In this document: positions 34,901 through 48,104 of the stretch, piece after piece
Numbering within the stretch: position 1 is the first letter of the stretch
Layout: every line of letters begins with the position of its first letter
Origin: Paramacrobiotus metropolitanus
Lineage: Eukaryota; Tardigrada; Eutardigrada; Parachela; Macrobiotidae
NCBI RefSeq assembly: GCF_019649055.1
Contig: NW_026570244.1
Location: 620,001 to 684,000 of the forward strand
DNA: 64,000 nt
Direction of reading: 5' to 3'
Translations under genes and position numbers: made by a program
Notes under the pieces: generated by a model
What the model saw: only the letters and a program-made list of their open reading frames with translations
What the model was told of the DNA's origin: nothing
Database searches by the model: none

Positions 34901-35433
34901 TGCTGTGGACATGCTGCCGGGCTGCGGATGCGGATGGGAGGAGGGCAGCGGCTGCAGCTGGTGCGCCTGGCTGCTGGTGGGGGCCGCCACAGGATTTCCT
35001 GCACCGTACAACCCCCTCAAACAACTGCACTGCATAGCTGAATCATTCTAATCTGTTATGATTTTATCCAGTACTCAGACCCCAAGCTTTTCTGTTGCTC
35101 AGATTCCCAGTTTCGACACCTTTAGTCGTTGCAGCATCTTAGCAAGAAGCACGAGCTACAGGTACCTCTGGTTCAACCGCACGACTATTCACTAGCAGTG
35201 ATCACAGAGAAAGAAAAAGCACAGACTCGGAGTCGGATCTCTTCATCAGTTACAAGTGCGCGCAATGCTGGCCTTGCAAGGCCCTTCCCCCGCTGCACAT
35301 CTGACATCTCACCTGTTCCCGATGAACTAGACACGAGCTCGGTTAGGCTGTGGCGAGGGGGCACCGTCCCAGGATAGAGATTCTGCACCATGGCCAGCCT
35401 GCAAGTGGAGTGCTCGTGAACAGTGGAGATCAT
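28544..35433 (-). CDS. LRCH: LRCH protein: leucine-rich repeats plus calponin homology domain
   Basis: Minus-strand exons with matching phases: 35433 (or Met at 35391)-35313, 34998-34780, 34721-34635, 34572-34428, 34005-33770, 33641-33505, 33421-33282, 33139-32934, 32851-32533, 32348-32048, 31980-31717, 31614-31558, 31483-31289, then one of two last exons, 30589-30155 or 28963-28544. Leucine-rich repeats run from NLSGRGM through LPDSLLELVFLEFLD, LPAVICKLPALEIL and LPSSLRSMTTLEYLHVLDN; a capping segment reads RGQIHIFKCLETA. A disordered middle follows, then a CH domain (YLESRLKLRLPDD, GVILCHLVNHIRPRSV, NVDNFLDACRRLGL). LRCH proteins bind cortical actin and DOCK regulators. One alternative last exon adds a C-terminal membrane segment, as in LRCH4. 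Confidence 0.9.
29295..29520. repeat. Dispersed repeat, copy 2, in the LRCH 3' region
   Basis: Partner of 24,585-24,815. It lies between the two alternative LRCH last exons. Confidence 0.6.
29761..29840. repeat. About 42-bp tandem duplication with TA run
   Basis: GCATTTTCAGACTACTGTAT occurs at about 29,762 and 29,804, each followed by a T/TA-rich stretch. Confidence 0.7.
30155..30589 (-). CDS. LRCH: LRCH alternative last exon A (tail-anchored form)
   Basis: Acceptor TTGCAG at 30,590-30,595 is followed by NAVCSSDAILSPN, which aligns with the start of exon B (VILCSPADILEGKN). The exon ends with a hydrophobic segment and a short polar end (SLYAGLLLVMYVVAALSYLL, then YVSGYSFSL), then a stop. 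This predicts a form anchored by its C-terminus, with the leucine-rich repeats in the cytosol. Exon phase 0 suits the donor at 31,288. Confidence 0.7.
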   Translation of the reverse strand, partial: NAVCSSDAILSPNRYYLNAFPSAAPAASCSHASALPLSDGVPGLADETPPEAGGADGCGHCGAGALGEMLLSLMRLDLQLQLDGSSSNRPAASTDSTHAATGAVATGQPRQRNRDSLYAGLLLVMYVVAALSYLLYVSGYSFSL

Positions 35434-36384
35434 CGCGTCATCGTGCCCCTTCTGAGAACTGCGTATGCCTTTAGTTCCTCTTCACTGTATTTCCCTCCAC
35501 TGCCGCCGCACCCATTGCGTTAGAAAGGCCTCTACAAAACCCCAGTTCAATGAGATCATGTAAGTATGTAACGGATATCCACGATGCAAAACAAACGCAC
35601 ATTTCCCGAGGCAAGAATCAAGATCTGATATCAGTGATACATACGCACTTCAACTTGTGCTGTCTCCGTTGCAGTATTACGGCGGCTACCAGTTTCTCCC
35701 TACCTGGTTCCGCCGATTGTTCTACTACTTGCGGGCCTTCGATCACAAAAACGTTTGATTAAATTACAACTTATCGTTTCCCAAAACATTCCAAGATCAG
35801 AGCAGCAGAAGAATTAAGAATGTCAATAATTTCACTTTCCTGTTTTTCGTTGAACTTGGTGAGACTTTGAGTTCAGCAGTGCGCTGAGTGTACGACTCAT
35901 GCCTAGCCGCTAGCACAACGAATCAGACATCAGTACGATACGGGTCGATTGTCAAGCGTGGCTGCTCCGGGTGTTCAGTGCTCAGGCCTCACGCACTGCG
36001 CCGCGCTCATCGACTCATCGCAGGTCGAAGAACTTGCAGGCTCGAATGTTTGGATAGATTTTCGAGACTTCTTCGTCATGGAATCGACTGGGTCTGGAAT
36101 CGATCTAGATTCTTTGATTCTAGATTGAATTTTGATTAATAATTTAATACAATATCATCGCTATTATTAAGAGAGCCAATACCCAGAATTACAGTTTTTG
36201 TTCCATTTCTTGCGATAAAATATACGGTACTTTATTATTTTGGTCTAGTATATGCTGGTGCGAAATTAATATCCCGGATGGTAGTTCAGCAGGCTGCAAA
36301 GCGCTTGCAGCTTGCCCGATGCATGTGAAGATTGTGAACCGAGTGAGTGACTTCTCTATCTGATATCAGATTCTTATCATTATC
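35434..36384. other. Head-to-head spacer between LRCH and the next gene
   Basis: About 950 bp separate the two divergent starts. No conserved element recognised; 5' untranslated exons and a shared promoter are likely here. Confidence 0.4.
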
Positions 36385-39300
36385 ATGACATCGCGCAGCA
36401 GTGGCAGCACGAAGGCTCCGTTTGTGCACGAAGAAGCTGATCGTCAACAGCCGATTAAACTGCCCGTGGATTTCACTCCGCCAGTCGTCGTTCACGTCTG
36501 CAACCCCCGGATTAACATTGTGGACGAGCAGAGCGCGCGGAGTCTGCGCTCGGTGCTGCTGGGGAAGGGAGCGACGGATCGCGACTGCACTTCCAGCTGC
36601 CAGCCAGCGCCACCAACGCAAGGGCAGCCGTCGCCCGCGATCGTCCTTCCTTCCGTCAGCCCTTTGCAGAATGGGGCGATGACGGGTGGCGAGAAGGATC
36701 ATCAGGCAGCAGGACCCCCTGCAGGCGTCCCGAGTGTTGTGGCCCGACGCCAAGAGCCCTTCTCCTTCTGGCAGGCATCCAAGTGGCGCGATCTGTTTGC
36801 ATCGGGCATGCAGAGCTTACTGCGCAGGAAAGACTCTTTGCCCAGGCAGGAAGAGCGATCCAGTTCGGTGTCCTCCATCGCGGGTGCAACTTCTCCGAGC
36901 ACTGACTCCACTGTGAAGGCAGATAAACGCTACTCTGGTAGGCAATGTTTCGCTGCCAATTTCAGTTCCCCCTGCATCAATGTTGGTTTTAAGCTTTTAA
37001 CGTATCTCTTATAATCTTACTACGGCACGGTAGGGCATGTGAATGAGTCTGGGGGGAAACAGCTCAGACTTATGTATGTTTCTTGCCATTGTTGGAAGAA
37101 CCAGTTTTAATATAGATATCTCTGCGACTCTGCTAAATTTTGACTTGTCTTTCTTGTTATTGCAGGTGAAATGCATCAGCGGGTCGCAAAATCCAACTCG
37201 GCAGACGCTGGTCGAGCCAGCCAGGCAGCTGTCAGTGTGGCGCCCGCTGCTGTGCCCCAGCGGAGTGCGCTCGATGAGGCTGTCTTCTGCGATGTGGATT
37301 CGCTGATGACCGAATCCAGCTCCAGTGACGGCGGTGCGCCTTCGCCACGCAGCGTGTCGGACGTGGAGGAAGACATGGTCCGCATTTGCGACGCGGATAA
37401 AAAGTTCACGGGGCCCAATCCCAGTCGAACTCCGCAACAACCGCTGTTCAATTCATCGCGGCCGCCTGCTCGACCAGTTCACCGCGTGTCTTCATCGTCT
37501 GTCAGTGTCTCACGCAACGCCAGAAATTCCGCAACGATTAGTCGCTCGCGCTTCCTCCCGAAAAAGGACTCCGTCGTGGATCTGACGAGGGCGTCCAGTG
37601 CAGCCATCCAGACATGTTTGAGCGACGGCAGCATCACGTCGTTGCTTGTGACACCGCCCGGGTCGAACCAGCCGGGCTCCATGCTGTCCGTGCGTCCAGT
37701 CCAGCTCCCTCTGCTGCCTGCCGACCCTCCACTCCCTCTTCGCCGCAGCATCAGCACCAGCTCCATCTCCTCCACCGACTCCGAGAGCGCGCCCGCGCCG
37801 CCCCTCCCCCAGGCTCCAGTCAGTGCGCCGGGGAAGGCGGGGGAAATGTTGTTCATGTGCAAGCTGGTCTCGGACACGCCCATTGATCCCTCCATCCCCA
37901 TCGCCACCATGGACATCGTCTCCGCACCCGAGCACGTCCGTCGCACGCTCCTGGGTGATCGTGCCGCTGCATCGGGATCAGGTAGGTTCTGTCGGATCTC
38001 TCCCGAGTCCCGATGGATTTGACACGTGCAAATTGCAGTAGATAACTCGGTCATTGTATCATTGTACAGTCCCAGCTGCCGTGGAGAGGGAGAGAAGGCC
38101 TGTGGGAACAACCACCGCGGAATTCCCTGCGCGAAGAGGAATTGCGCCTAGCCCAGCGGAACCTAAGCGTTCTGAGTGTACAACGCAGCAGGAGAAACGT
38201 CAGTAACCATTAATTACCCGGCAGTAACGCAGCTTACAGTGATACCTACCAGAAAGACAAAGTTAATCCTAAACAATTAAAAGATCACTTAAGATTCATT
38301 TAGGAGTACAAATCCAACATAAAATTAGATGACTGAATTAGAAATAAACAATAGACTTAGTTAAAATAAATATTTAATAACATTTTAGTTAAATGAGTTG
38401 CTGTAGAAAGTGGTGCTGGAGAGTTGCATAGAAAGTGGTGCTGTACGAGTACTGTTCGTATCTGTATTAGCTTGTCTTTTGCAGGCTTTCCAAGTGGAGC
38501 CGATGATCGCTTGACGGCCCTTAGTAAACGGCAGCGTACGGGCTCCTTGGAAGGCCCAAATGTTTCCGTCCCTTCCGACGCGCGGAAGCCCCTTTCCGGC
38601 AGTCTCTCCGTGCCGTCTACGTCATCCGCGCCCCAATCGACAGCACGCCAAATGAGTGCCGAACCGACTGTGCCGAATCTCAACCAGGGAACCCAGTCGG
38701 CAGGACGCCCACACGAGGACCAGCTGCAGGCGGTGATTGCCAAAATCTCCAGGAACCACCAGGACTGGCGTTTGGTCAAGGGCGCTCCCAGCAACGGCAC
38801 AACGGCAACGGCAACGGCAGTCCCGGCCAAGAAGCGCGTGGCCCCCGCGCCGGCCAAGCCGCGGATCGCGCCGCTGCCGGCCAAGCACCTGGCGCCCCCC
38901 AACCTCGACACGGTGCAGCACAAGAACCCCCTGGACCCGCCCACGCGCATCGCCCACACTCCGTCCTTCGTCAGTGTCCGGCGAGGGGATAAGCCCGATA
39001 AGGACAAGGGAACGACGAATACGCTAACGCCGGAAAGCCCCTTGTCTCCTGCAACGCTTAGCGAGCCGTTTTGTACCGACAGAAATAACCCGAACGATAA
39101 GCGTGATTCCACGGACACTACTCGATCTGCAAGTTGTGTTGGTGGTCCGCAACTTCCGGCTACAACAACTACGTTGCAGAGTGTGAGTAATGGGTTTACA
39201 CTTTACACATGGGTCGTTTGTAAATGAGTTGAATTAAAAGGGAGTGAAATTTTATATTCGGAAACAGATTTTTTAAAATATGATTTCAAGCGTTTCTTTC

Positions 39301-39975
39301 TGTTGTAAATGAAATGGTGATAGTTAGTGAGGTTGGAAATGATGATTTGAAGTGTATTTTCAACGGCAGGATCCGATGATCGGTGCTGAATCTCGCCAAC
39401 CCAGCAGTCTCATTCAACTGGCCCCGACTAAGGAAAAAGCTGGCCTTGGCCTCTTAAAGAAATCATCCGTAGCCATAGCAAAGAATGGCCCGACGCCGGG
39501 CGCGGTGCATGTTGCGCGGGACTCCCGACGCGTCGCTGGCGCTGGTGCAGCCAGCTCCGTTGCTGCACGTCCCCGCCCCGTTGCTGCTTCAGGCGGCGTG
39601 CAGCCTCCTGCCACGCTGCCCGTCACCGCGGCAGTCGACCCCCGCGGCGGAGCGCGCCCTGACGCGGCGCGCTCAACGGACGGAGAGGTGCCGTTCCGCC
39701 TGATCCCCTTCGGCCCGGACCCGGACGCGCCGCGCCCCCGGGGCCCCGGACTGCAGCCGGTGCCCTGGGCCCGCGAGGCGCTGGCGGCCATTGCCCGTGC
39801 CGCCGAGGGCCATAAGACCATGCAGCCGGTACCCTGGGCGGGGACCGTCGCTGCCACGGGCTCGGCCTTGGTCGGGGAATCGGGCTGCCCGGACTCGCCG
39901 CATCCGTCCGATCCGCGGCTGTCGGGACTGCAGGGTTCGCTGTTCTTCAAGGGACGCCGCGACAGTGCCAACTGA
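36385..39975 (+). CDS. Unrecognised long disordered protein
   Basis: Five exons with consistent phases: 36385-36937, 37166-37981, 38070-38198, 38485-39182, 39370-39975, about 930 residues. The protein is rich in serine, proline and alanine and has almost no predicted folded region. The only non-low-complexity segments are near residues 125-145 (FSFWQASKWRDLFASGMQSL), a possible amphipathic helix, and two copies of QPVPWA at the C-terminus (LQPVPWAREALAAIARA, MQPVPWAGTVAA). A proline/alanine/lysine segment (PAKKRVAPAPAKPRIAPLPA) could bind SH3 domains. I recognise no family. Divergent pairing with LRCH may mean co-regulation. Confidence 0.7.
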
Positions 39976-42900
39976 TGAATATGATACTGTCTGTGACCTG
40001 TGCCTGCTTCCTCTTGGTCTCCCGAAACGTGTGATAAAGGCATAAAGCTTGACGTTTAGAGAACACGTTGATTCTATCATTTCTGTAGGCAGAATTGATT
40101 GTCGACATCTGTGTTCGCTTTGAATTGCTCAGTGCTTCTAATGTTTTCCACTGTGCGGCGTGTGATGAGGATTTTGCTTTCACCAAGAGCCAGTTGTTGT
40201 TTTTATTAGAAATTTGTTTGTCAATCTGACGAAGTGATCAAGAGCTGGACATTCCTTTTCCTTTCGGCTTTCACGATCAGATTCCGTTGCTCTGCGAAAA
40301 ACGGGCGCTAATATTTAATTGACTAGCAGTATACTCGTAACAGCGAACACGACCGAAAGAAAGTATAATTATGCGGATACCTACGGTCTACGGAAGGCGG
40401 AGCATGTTTTTCGAGAGGGAAATTACGCTAACTTAAGTACTCGTACGACGTAACCGTCAGAGGAGAAGCCAGTTGATCAGTTTATCGACATCGACGATTC
40501 GACAGTCGTTGCTCTGACGGGAACATCAGTATTTCATTAAGGCATACGCATATTTATATATATTTCGATACAGTACTTGTACGGATAGTACCATAATGAA
40601 TACTTACACAATTATGGATGGGATAAATATTGGTGACGACGCCTGTTGTACTTTGAGTTTGTGCGACACAAATGCACACGACAATTATTCTCGATAGTCG
40701 ATATGCATAAAATGTAATTAAACTATGAAATTGTTCTATTACCCTTTCAGAATTTACAGGGCAACACCGGTACACGACGTACTGTAGGTTATTGTAGGTA
40801 CATTTTACAGTGGTGTTGTTAGTCCGCTCAAAGCTGTGAATATTCTTCTGTATCGTACACATTACTGTACGTACTGACCAGCGGAACTGTACCTGCTGCC
40901 TGTAGATTATAATTCTGCATTATAATATTTGAATACATAGTGCTAAATGCGCCACAGCCGGCAACAAGTCCGACTAAAAGAACAAGTACTCGCACTGGCT
41001 ACTTGATATTAATTCCCAGTTTGGAAGCTGCTAGCCGGAGCAGCGGTATTCCCGCCCGAGAGCGCGACCACACCGGCAGTCAGGCAGGCGCAGAGCTACA
41101 TCGCGTACTTTTATTCTATACGACTAATCGTGCAAAGTGGTCAACCAGCGTTAACGTTAAGCAGCTGCCGCGAAATGCCTGCAGTTTGTCTGGCGGCGAA
41201 GAGCGTTCGGCGTTGGGTCCGCTCTGCGATTCTGCGATACTGCGATACTACGATGGAGGTGGCAACAAGTGGCCGCGGCAGTGCAGCAGCTTTCGTTAAG
41301 GTTGCCGGTTGACGTGAACGGAAGCGGAGCAGAGCAGAGCATGGCTCGTAAAACAACGTTCTTGACCTGCAAGTGCAGGCCAGCTGCTCGCTTCACAGCA
41401 TCACATCAACATGGCGTCGGTGAATACATGTATAGTATTGTATACGGATCGCCATCGCCGGCGAGCTGTGTACGACGCAAATCATTACGGCAACAACAGA
41501 TCTAGGGTATGTATGTAGCTGCAAGTCTGCAGCATTCGCGCACTGCCATTGGCTACTTGTTGACGTGCAGCATTCAGCAGTCAGCATCGCTGCAAATTAT
41601 TCCTTGCGCTTCGACAGACTCATAATTCCATTCTAACTAGTACAGTGGCGCAGAAATCGTCAAGTGTACATGAGTACATGTGATGTGGGTGGCCTCCGCA
41701 ATGGCAGCGACTGTAACGCTCTTCAGCATCAGCGTTATTTATTTATTGTTAGAAGCGTAAAAGTACTGCTAGTCGTAGCTGCAAACCAAACATGCACTGG
41801 CCGTCGTGCATGTGCTTATGCATCCTCTCACTGTCAGCTGTGGATGTATATACTTGCCAGATTGTGCAATTCTTATTGAATTTAATTATGTAACCCTGTC
41901 GCAGCTTCGAACTGCCGGCTCAGTACTAGTATACGTGCACACAGCGCCGTTCAACGCTGACCATTTGCATTGTTTTTGTTGTACGGATACATTTGTTCTG
42001 CAGCTACTACATATCGGGGACACGTTGTTCACATCCCATGAACAGGATGAACTGGATGTCGTGAACACTCCCAACGGCCGTGCCCTTTTCACTTCCAGCT
42101 GAAAATTCAGCCTAATATGAGTCTCCGCGAGGGATCGCCAATCTGTCGAATTGGCTCCGGTCCGGAAGCCAATCAGCTGCATAATGGCATTTGTACTGTA
42201 ACTCTGGAGAGTGTCAGCTAATTAATTAATTACGTCCAAACACTCGCTCAGACTACAAGGATCTTGCTAGCAGTAGTCGCATAATCGCCATCACTTCTAC
42301 CTTTCAACGCAACCGTGGACACATTTAGCGCAGCAACGTGCCAGTTCACAAAAAATCAAGCGGTGCGTACATCTTGATAACAGAATTATAGCCTAATAAT
42401 TATTATGCGGAATATGTGGCGGCAGAGTCTATTTGACATATCAACCTTTACCTGATTGTTTGTGTGTTGTACAGGTACAAGTAGTTTGTTATGTGTTTTG
42501 TATTGAAATAGAATGGCATCTCTCATCTCTGTGCCAGTGCGTGCTGTACTGATGTCGTAGCTTACGCTGTTCTTATTATTATATAATATTTAATACGGAC
42601 TTGATAACAGTTAACACAGCGCCCTATAAACGTAACGCTTCGCCAAACGATAAAAACGTTGTGCTGACAGATTCCGATTTCATTGAAATCGCTACTGGGA
42701 AGGGGAACGCAGTTAGCCTGACCCGGACCTGGACTCGGACACATATATATATACAATCGATGCAGATCTGTTTAAGGACGCGCTATCATCATCGTCATTC
42801 AGTTGGACGCTAACCAGTAACCCCGCAATTTGCAACACGGCAACAGCATCCGGTCGTTTTATGCAGCCACGACACTGACAGCGCAGGTGAGTCGATCTGC

Positions 42901-45762
42901 AGCTCTACAACTGCAGAAAATGGCTGCGTCCTGTATTGGACATGTACATGGTCGTTGTTTGCTAAGTGGGACGGGATCCTACAGACGGTCACAGACCAAG
43001 GGTTGCGACGTACACAATAATACTTACTGTTTTAGCAGATTGATAATGTAATGCATATTAACAGATACATTTTCTAGATTTATAATGTGTGTGGACTGCG
43101 GAGTAGTATTCCCAAGACAAGTTTTCTTATTTTACATCCGACAATTTTTTTGTACAGCACATATATGTTCGTTATGTTGCGCTGTCGATCGAGATCTTAT
43201 CCACTGGTTTTGTTTTGGATTAGTAGATTAATAATGCTTTATGTTATCGGAATTTTGAAAGCTGTGGCGATGTGTCTCTTCCGTTTTCTCCCACGCCTGT
43301 CCAAGTAAAGAAACCTGGATAGCGCGCCAGCTGTTGATTATCCCGGCAACTGTCATAGATAGCCTATTTATCAGCAATTATTACCATCTAATTAATAGTT
43401 GACTAGATGCGAATTCGAACGCACGCCTTCAGTCAGCATATATATTCATTCTTCGTAAGCAGGTCAGATTGCTCATTAGTCATTAAACGCTTTACCTACA
43501 GCCTACAGGCTATAGGCTATGATTACGAGCGAAAACGCTAGACGCATCATATTGCAATATTCCGAGCGAAGTCATTTGCAAGTGTCAGTTGGAGCTGCGC
43601 GACGGCACCGAATAGCACGTGTGCCGGCGACCGTGAGCCTGGGGAGCACGGCCCAGCAGGTCCGATTGCAGGAACCTGCGCTGCCGCTGGAAACTACCCG
43701 CAGTAACTTGAGGCCGGCTGCAGTCTGGCGCGTAGTTGAAGAAGGGCTGTATACAGTTACGGAGGTTGGCCTGCTTAGTGCTTACCAGTAAATGTTAGGG
43801 TACTGCGCAGAAACACCGCAGCCGCGGCATTCACCAATTAAACCGGCTCTGGCGGGGGAATGCAGATACACCGTTGTACCGCCATCTGGTTCGCTCGAGT
43901 GTGAATGCCGCGACCGGGTCGATCGGACCCTGCCCAAGCGACTTATTTCCGCCAGGCTGCCCATCTGAGCCGTATACGTGCCAATAATCGTACTGTATGA
44001 TTGTAATAATTTAACATGACACTCGTCTTGTGCCGGTTTTATTTTATTGCGGTGATCAACGTGATGCTGACCATGCCAGATAGTATATATTCAGTTTCGC
44101 CAGGCATTTCACGCTCACTGCAAAGCAGTATAAAAATCTTGCGACACTTCATTCAAAATCACATACACGATACAGCACTTTATTTCAGTAGAAGTACTGT
44201 ACGCTATTTTACTAGACATAATTATTCCCAACCTACTCGTCGTAGTCTTGACAGTTTCTGCATAATGTTCCTCAATTCAATAAGTGCCGTACTGTAGCAT
44301 TGTACAGTAGATATAAAGGGCCTTTTCGGTAACGCATCGTGCAAGTATTTTTGCAAAAGTTATACCGTAATTCTTCCTGTAAAATACTTATAATGCATAT
44401 AAGCAGGCAGCAGTATAGTGGTCCTACTGGTAGTAAGTCCAGCATTTCAGGACTGCAACTGGGTTAAATGTTGCAGTACAGCTGTAAATTAACATGTGTA
44501 TTATTAGGAAATGCGCTCTGTTTGAAGACGACTACAATCATATAATATATCATAATATCTGGAGCTCGTACCAGACAATTCGTCAGGGGCATTGTAAGTG
44601 TACTGAATAGTTTGGTTAAGTAGCTGCACGAACGCCGCGGGCCTTGCTTCACTACCTCGAGTCTCGATGCAATTATGCGATTAATTTACTTATTGTACAT
44701 GAATATCCTGAAATTTATGTACCCCAACATACCACTAATAACCACCAAAAAGCACGCGTTTTCTGTTACATTGTTTATATGACTGACAGCTAGAGTCGCT
44801 CTAGTGGCGACTGTCCGAACTTTCCGCAAACCACTTATGCTTCAGTTTGCTGGTGATTTGCGACATAGAAAGATCACTTCTGTGTCTGTCAGTCAACGAT
44901 GCGAGACATCGCGCTGCACCGACAATCAAAACCTTAACGAGAGATTCTGTTATCGATGCAGTAGTTGCGTATTAATTGTGGGTTTCTAATTGTGTACTGT
45001 AGTAGTTTTACTAATTAGGCGTATGTACTGTACTGTAGTAGTTACTTGTTTTACTAATTAGGCGTACGCACCTGTGGTTGCGATTTGAATAGAAATTCAA
45101 CTTTTCCTGTGAATAGTGCAGTTTTGCTGCCATTTGGCTGCCACGCTGACCACGAGGACTAAGAATGTAAAAGCCGCATGCATATGGGAACCTCCATAAT
45201 GTAACTGCTGCGAGTGTAGTCTGGGATCGACCTTTGCTTGCTACGTTAATTAGGAATGACAACGCGAAGTCTACACGTAGTCTCTAGTGCCCATGTATAA
45301 GTCGAATATAAGGCCTTCGCATGTTTTGAAATCTGTTTTCTTGTGCACAGAATTCAGCAGCGGATGCCGGATGTTCAGCAACGACAAGGAGTACCGGGCT
45401 GGTAAGGAGTACTGACACCATATATCCGGCACGGCACCCTTGAGTCTGGAGCACTGCTGCATTTGGCTGTAGCGTGGGACATTGCTGCCAGACCGCGAGC
45501 GGCTGCAGACTACTGGCCTTGGTCAACGTCGGCAAGCATGCAAGCCGATCACGTGACCAGCACGGAGGAGGGCCGCCCTCCCGCCCGTCGCGATCGGGAT
45601 AAGGCCGGCCTCAAAGGGCAAGTACTTGCAGCCTAATGCCGTGTTTAACAGCTGCATCAGCATGCGAAACTAGTTCGGTGTACTCTTTGACGAAGAAAAG
45701 CGAACAAGCGCCGCTTCATTTTATTGAAGCTACCACCAGAAATATCTAAAAAAAGGGGTTTG
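39976..45762. other. 5.8 kb gene-poor region
   Basis: No exon with domain character was found on either strand. GTAC and TGTACTGTAC strings are frequent. It probably includes the 3' end of the previous gene and distal 5' exons or regulatory DNA of the SH2 gene. Confidence 0.5.
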
Positions 45763-45808
45763 CAGGATTTTTGAAACCCTCTCGCGTCGCCGGGGCCGCC
45801 TGAGCCGA

Positions 45809-48104
45809 ATGCTGTCCAGTTCGGCAGACACTTCCGCCACGCTCAGCGACCGATGGGACCTGACCGGCGCGACGCCGGTCCCGGTGCCGGTGGACTACAG
45901 CTCCGACCACTGCAGTGCCAGTGCAGCGTTCCTGTCCGCCACGACACCGCCGGTCGCCACTTCCGGCTACCGCGCTCCAGCCAGCGCTCCGTGCAACACG
46001 ATCTGCGTGTTCGCCGACGAGCACATTTTGCCCGACCCCGCTGCCATCTCTGCGCACGCCGCCGGCCAGCAACCCCACCGGAAGGTGCAGCGGAGCCCAC
46101 CGGAAATAAGTCGGACGATTTCCAATCCGCCCGACCAGCGCCCCTCCACGAAGCCGGCTGCCGGGGACACTTGCGACTGGGGTTCGGAATTCAGCGACTC
46201 CGATAGCGTCGACAGCGCTGACGGAGTCCGCCCGCTGTCGTTCTCCGACACCCACATCCGGCGGAAGCATCATCTTGGTTCACAACTGTACGCCGGCTCA
46301 TCGCCGGCAGACGGCAACGCTCTGCAGCGCCACATTCCCACCGACCGCGATATGTCAAATGCGAAGCCGCCAGAGCGCACGCCGATGCGCACTGAAGAGC
46401 ACGCGGAATGGCTGCAGGATGAGCTAGCGACCTACGCCTGTCCCGAGGCCATGGATGCGCAGGACGCCGATCCCCAACAACTTGAAGAAAATATCTACGA
46501 ATTACCGGACGGTGAGTGATTAACAATACATGACTTACTCTCATTTTGGATTCGCAGTGGCAAAGTTAATACAGCGAAAGGTCACCAACAGAGCGCAATG
46601 CAGATCGTTTTTCATAAGTTTAAAGAATTTCATTAGTTGTATGGAAATTGCAGAGCAGAAAGCGGCACTGGTGGCCTCCATCGTCCATGGATGGCGCACC
46701 AGCGACGCAGCGTTTCCCCTTGGAGACTCCGAGCTGGACTTTGTCCCACCGTGCCATCCCTCCCTGCCTCTCGCGGCCATTCAGCCGGGACAGCTTAACA
46801 CGGTCCGCGCGGCTGCAGGAAACGCTCGGGCATGGCCGGTGCAGACCGGCGAAAACATCCCGGCGGGTCCTAACGTGGACGTCGAAAGGTCAGAATTCTG
46901 CCCGCCCAAGCCCGCATTCCCCACCCCTGATGAGGCGTGTAGGCCGAATGGGGCGAGTGCCGGTATTGCCCATAGCGGGCAAAGGACACGCAGTGTCGGT
47001 GACATGTCCGCGCTCTGCAGCGGGCTGGCTCCGGGACTGCAAGTGGCGGCCCGGCTGAACCAGTTGCTGGCCGCCCGGTTGAGCGTGCCGGAGCCGAGCA
47101 CTGCCAGTCCGCACTCGCTGCCGCTGCGCAAAGCCTCACTGCCCACCTCCAGCCTGTACGGCGCCCCTCCGCCAGCCAACGCCAGGAGTCCTTCCGGACA
47201 CTACAACGTGGCCTTTCGCGCCGGCAGTATAAACACAGGGGCCGGTGGCCCCCTTCCGGTGGCGGCCGAATCAGCCGGCGGTGTGGCAGAGAACAGCGAT
47301 CCCGACAGCACCTACACGGACACGCGCCAACGCCCGGCCGTGCCGGCCAAGCCGACGATGGGCCGGCTGCTGGCGGCGCCCTCGGAGGACCCGCTCGACG
47401 TCTTTCCCTGGTACCACGGCAGCATTGACCGCGCCGAGACTTGCCGGTAAAAAAGGCCATGACCAGAGGGATGACAACGGTTGACCACGTGGTGGCTGTT
47501 TTCTTTAGGCGGCTGCTCCGCGTCCCCATTGACGGCGCCTTCTTGGTGCGGCGCAGCTGTAAGGGCGGCAAGCGCTTCGCCAACCCCTATTCCTTGTCTC
47601 TCAACTGCGCCGGCCGGGTCTTCCACCTGACCATCAGGCGGCGTGCTGACGGCGGCTTCGCGCTGGGATTCGAGAAGACCGGTGAACAGGCACGTTGACT
47701 TTCTTGCATGACAATGACAGATATACACGCACATCTCAGTTGGCCTATTATAGATTGTAATGACCTTATATAAGTCACTGTGACACAAGCTTAGTTTTCG
47801 AATCCCGCACAAAAATGATTTTTGTAAGCGAAAGGTCAGCTTATATGACCTACAGGCTTGATAACGAGATGCTACTTTGTTTTTTGACAACGTTATTACT
47901 TATTTATCCATAGAAGTAAATGCAAATTTGTAAGTGTTCCGGATTCGGGACAAGTGCGCTATTAAGAGCTTCTTGGCGTTTTTCCAGGTCTTCGCTGGCG
48001 TGGACGCCATGATCGAACACCATTTGCGGAATCCCGTGTGCCTTGCGGAATGCGATAAGGCGGTCGTTTTGGTGATGGTTTTGACAAAAACCGTTGTCTG
48101 CTGA
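45809..48104 (+). CDS. SH2 adaptor, SLP-76/BLNK-like
   Basis: Exons 45809-46511, 46654-47446, 47509-47689 and 47988-48104 (TGA), about 598 residues. An acceptor at 45,762 precedes the first Met, so a 5' exon probably exists. The long N-terminal part is proline/serine-rich and contains ENIYELPD, a YxxP-type phosphotyrosine site, and RPAVPAKP, an SH3-type ligand. A single C-terminal SH2 domain starts FPWYHGSIDRAE, has GAFLVRRS with the phosphate-binding Arg, then NPYSLSL, RVFHLTIRRR, FALGFEKTGEQ and AMIEHHLRNPVCL. One SH2 at the C-terminus after a tyrosine and proline-rich tail is the plan of SLP-76, BLNK and CLNK. SH2D or SHB-like adaptors are alternatives. The third intron needs a GC donor. 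Confidence 0.75.
47690..47987 (+). other. GC-AG intron inside the SH2 domain
   Basis: Phase demands that exon 3 end at CAG (47,689) before GCACGT, and exon 4 start after TTTTTCCAG (47,987). Only this join continues the SH2 domain (EKTGEQ to VFAGVDAMIEHH). The nearest GT donor, at 47,682, gives the wrong phase. Confidence 0.75.

Noticed and set aside
43519-43791. 90-codon plus frame in the gene-poor region
   Set aside because: No homology or splice support; composition is not clearly coding.
47795-47810. TTCGAATCCCGC as a tRNA B box
   Set aside because: No cloverleaf arms or A box upstream; it lies in the GC-AG intron.
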